Source of the DNA: Chitinophagaceae bacterium
Lineage (GTDB): Bacteria; Bacteroidota; Bacteroidia; Chitinophagales; Chitinophagaceae
Length of the DNA: 64,000 nt
Assembly (NCBI GenBank): GCA_003168265.1
Contig: PMSV01000024.1
Coordinates: 480,156-544,155 of the forward strand
Reading direction: 5' to 3'
Within the stretch, counting starts at the first letter, position 1, and every line of letters starts with the position of its first letter. Made by a program: the position numbers and the translations under genes. Below the pieces are notes generated by a model. That model ran no database searches, was not told the origin of the DNA, and was given only the letters and a program-made list of their open reading frames with translations. This document shows positions 63,852 to 64,000 of this stretch, piece after piece.

Positions 63852-64000
63852 TTACTGTTTTACGAAGGTTAGGGTATTGGTTTGTCCGTTCATGAATACA
63901 CCTCTTACGATGTACATTCCATTGGCCAGTGTCGAAGTATGGAGATCGATGGTATTCATTCCACCTACCACATTAATCGTTTGGCGAACCAGTTGCTTGC
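63852..64000 (-). CDS. C-terminal end of a T9SS-secreted protein, cut by window
   Basis: The last 48 or so residues of a cargo protein on the minus strand, running off the right edge. Visible are TINVVGGMNTIDLHTSTLAN, GMYIVRGVFMNGQT and the end LTFVKQ, the pattern of a T9SS type A sorting domain. It closely resembles the end of the 1293-residue adhesin (HGVYIIRGIFEGGQTSS), so it may be a related paralogue. What it secretes cannot be seen. Confidence 0.85.
   Translation of the reverse strand, partial: KQLVRQTINVVGGMNTIDLHTSTLANGMYIVRGVFMNGQTNTLTFVKQ

Overview
The window reads as a chromosomal segment of a member of the Bacteroidota, most likely in or near the Chitinophagales. Evidence seen in the sequence: type IX secretion (T9SS) components (PorX-type PglZ response regulator, GldJ-type lipoprotein, PorV), several secreted proteins ending in T9SS type A sorting domains, few Shine-Dalgarno sequences, and repeated matches to the Bacteroidota promoter element TAnnTTTG. 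Most of the window is core genome, with high coding density and short gaps. Only the last 6 kb looks accessory.

Layout. 1-5 kb: end of an ABC ATPase, alanine dehydrogenase, rsmE, a CYTH protein and dnaB. 5-7 kb: a tryptophan/tyrosine-rich DUF6600-type lipoprotein. 7-16 kb: pheT, a coiled-coil protein, zapA, rny, rplS, tatA, tatC, gatA and a lytic transglycosylase. 16-21 kb: an acidic low-complexity protein, purA and a RelA/SpoT enzyme whose upstream region runs antisense over a tRNA-Leu(UAG). 21-25.5 kb: a proteostasis block of trigger factor, two clpP paralogues, clpX and a 59-residue protein. 25.5-34 kb: a T9SS cargo protein, an acyl-CoA dehydrogenase with an unusually complex control region, a small outer-membrane barrel, an MBL hydrolase, porX, an HD phosphohydrolase and lpxD. 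34-43 kb: recQ, a Cu-type P-ATPase, tsaE, pyrD, thiolase and a two-component pair with a degenerate kinase. 43-52 kb: DUF983 protein, ABC exporter, trmD, epimerase, an LptF/LptG permease, citrate synthase, murF and gldJ. 53-58 kb: porV, ispF, dut, a DUF4292 lipoprotein and an EnvC-like protein. 58-64 kb: three T9SS cargo genes (one a 1293-residue repeat adhesin, one cut by the window end) and a decayed ORF6N gene.

How the genes fit together. Envelope functions recur: T9SS regulation (porX), machinery (gldJ, porV) and cargo; lipid A and LPS export (lpxD, LptF/G-type permease); peptidoglycan (murF, transglycosylase, EnvC-like); and Tat export. The rest is housekeeping in translation, replication and proteostasis. 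I see no prophage, CRISPR array, complete insertion sequence or defence island.

The most interesting signals are regulatory. The acyl-CoA dehydrogenase has a perfect 13-bp-arm palindrome over its predicted -33 element and a strong intrinsic terminator just before its start codon. The two-component kinase appears to have a hidden transmembrane N-terminus with no AUG/GUG/UUG start. An 89-bp-period tandem repeat with a perfectly conserved 48-bp core lies before an epimerase gene. Six genes have a TAnnTTTG element only 4-9 nt before the start codon, which suggests leaderless or very short-leader mRNAs. A terminator-like hairpin sits between tatA and tatC.
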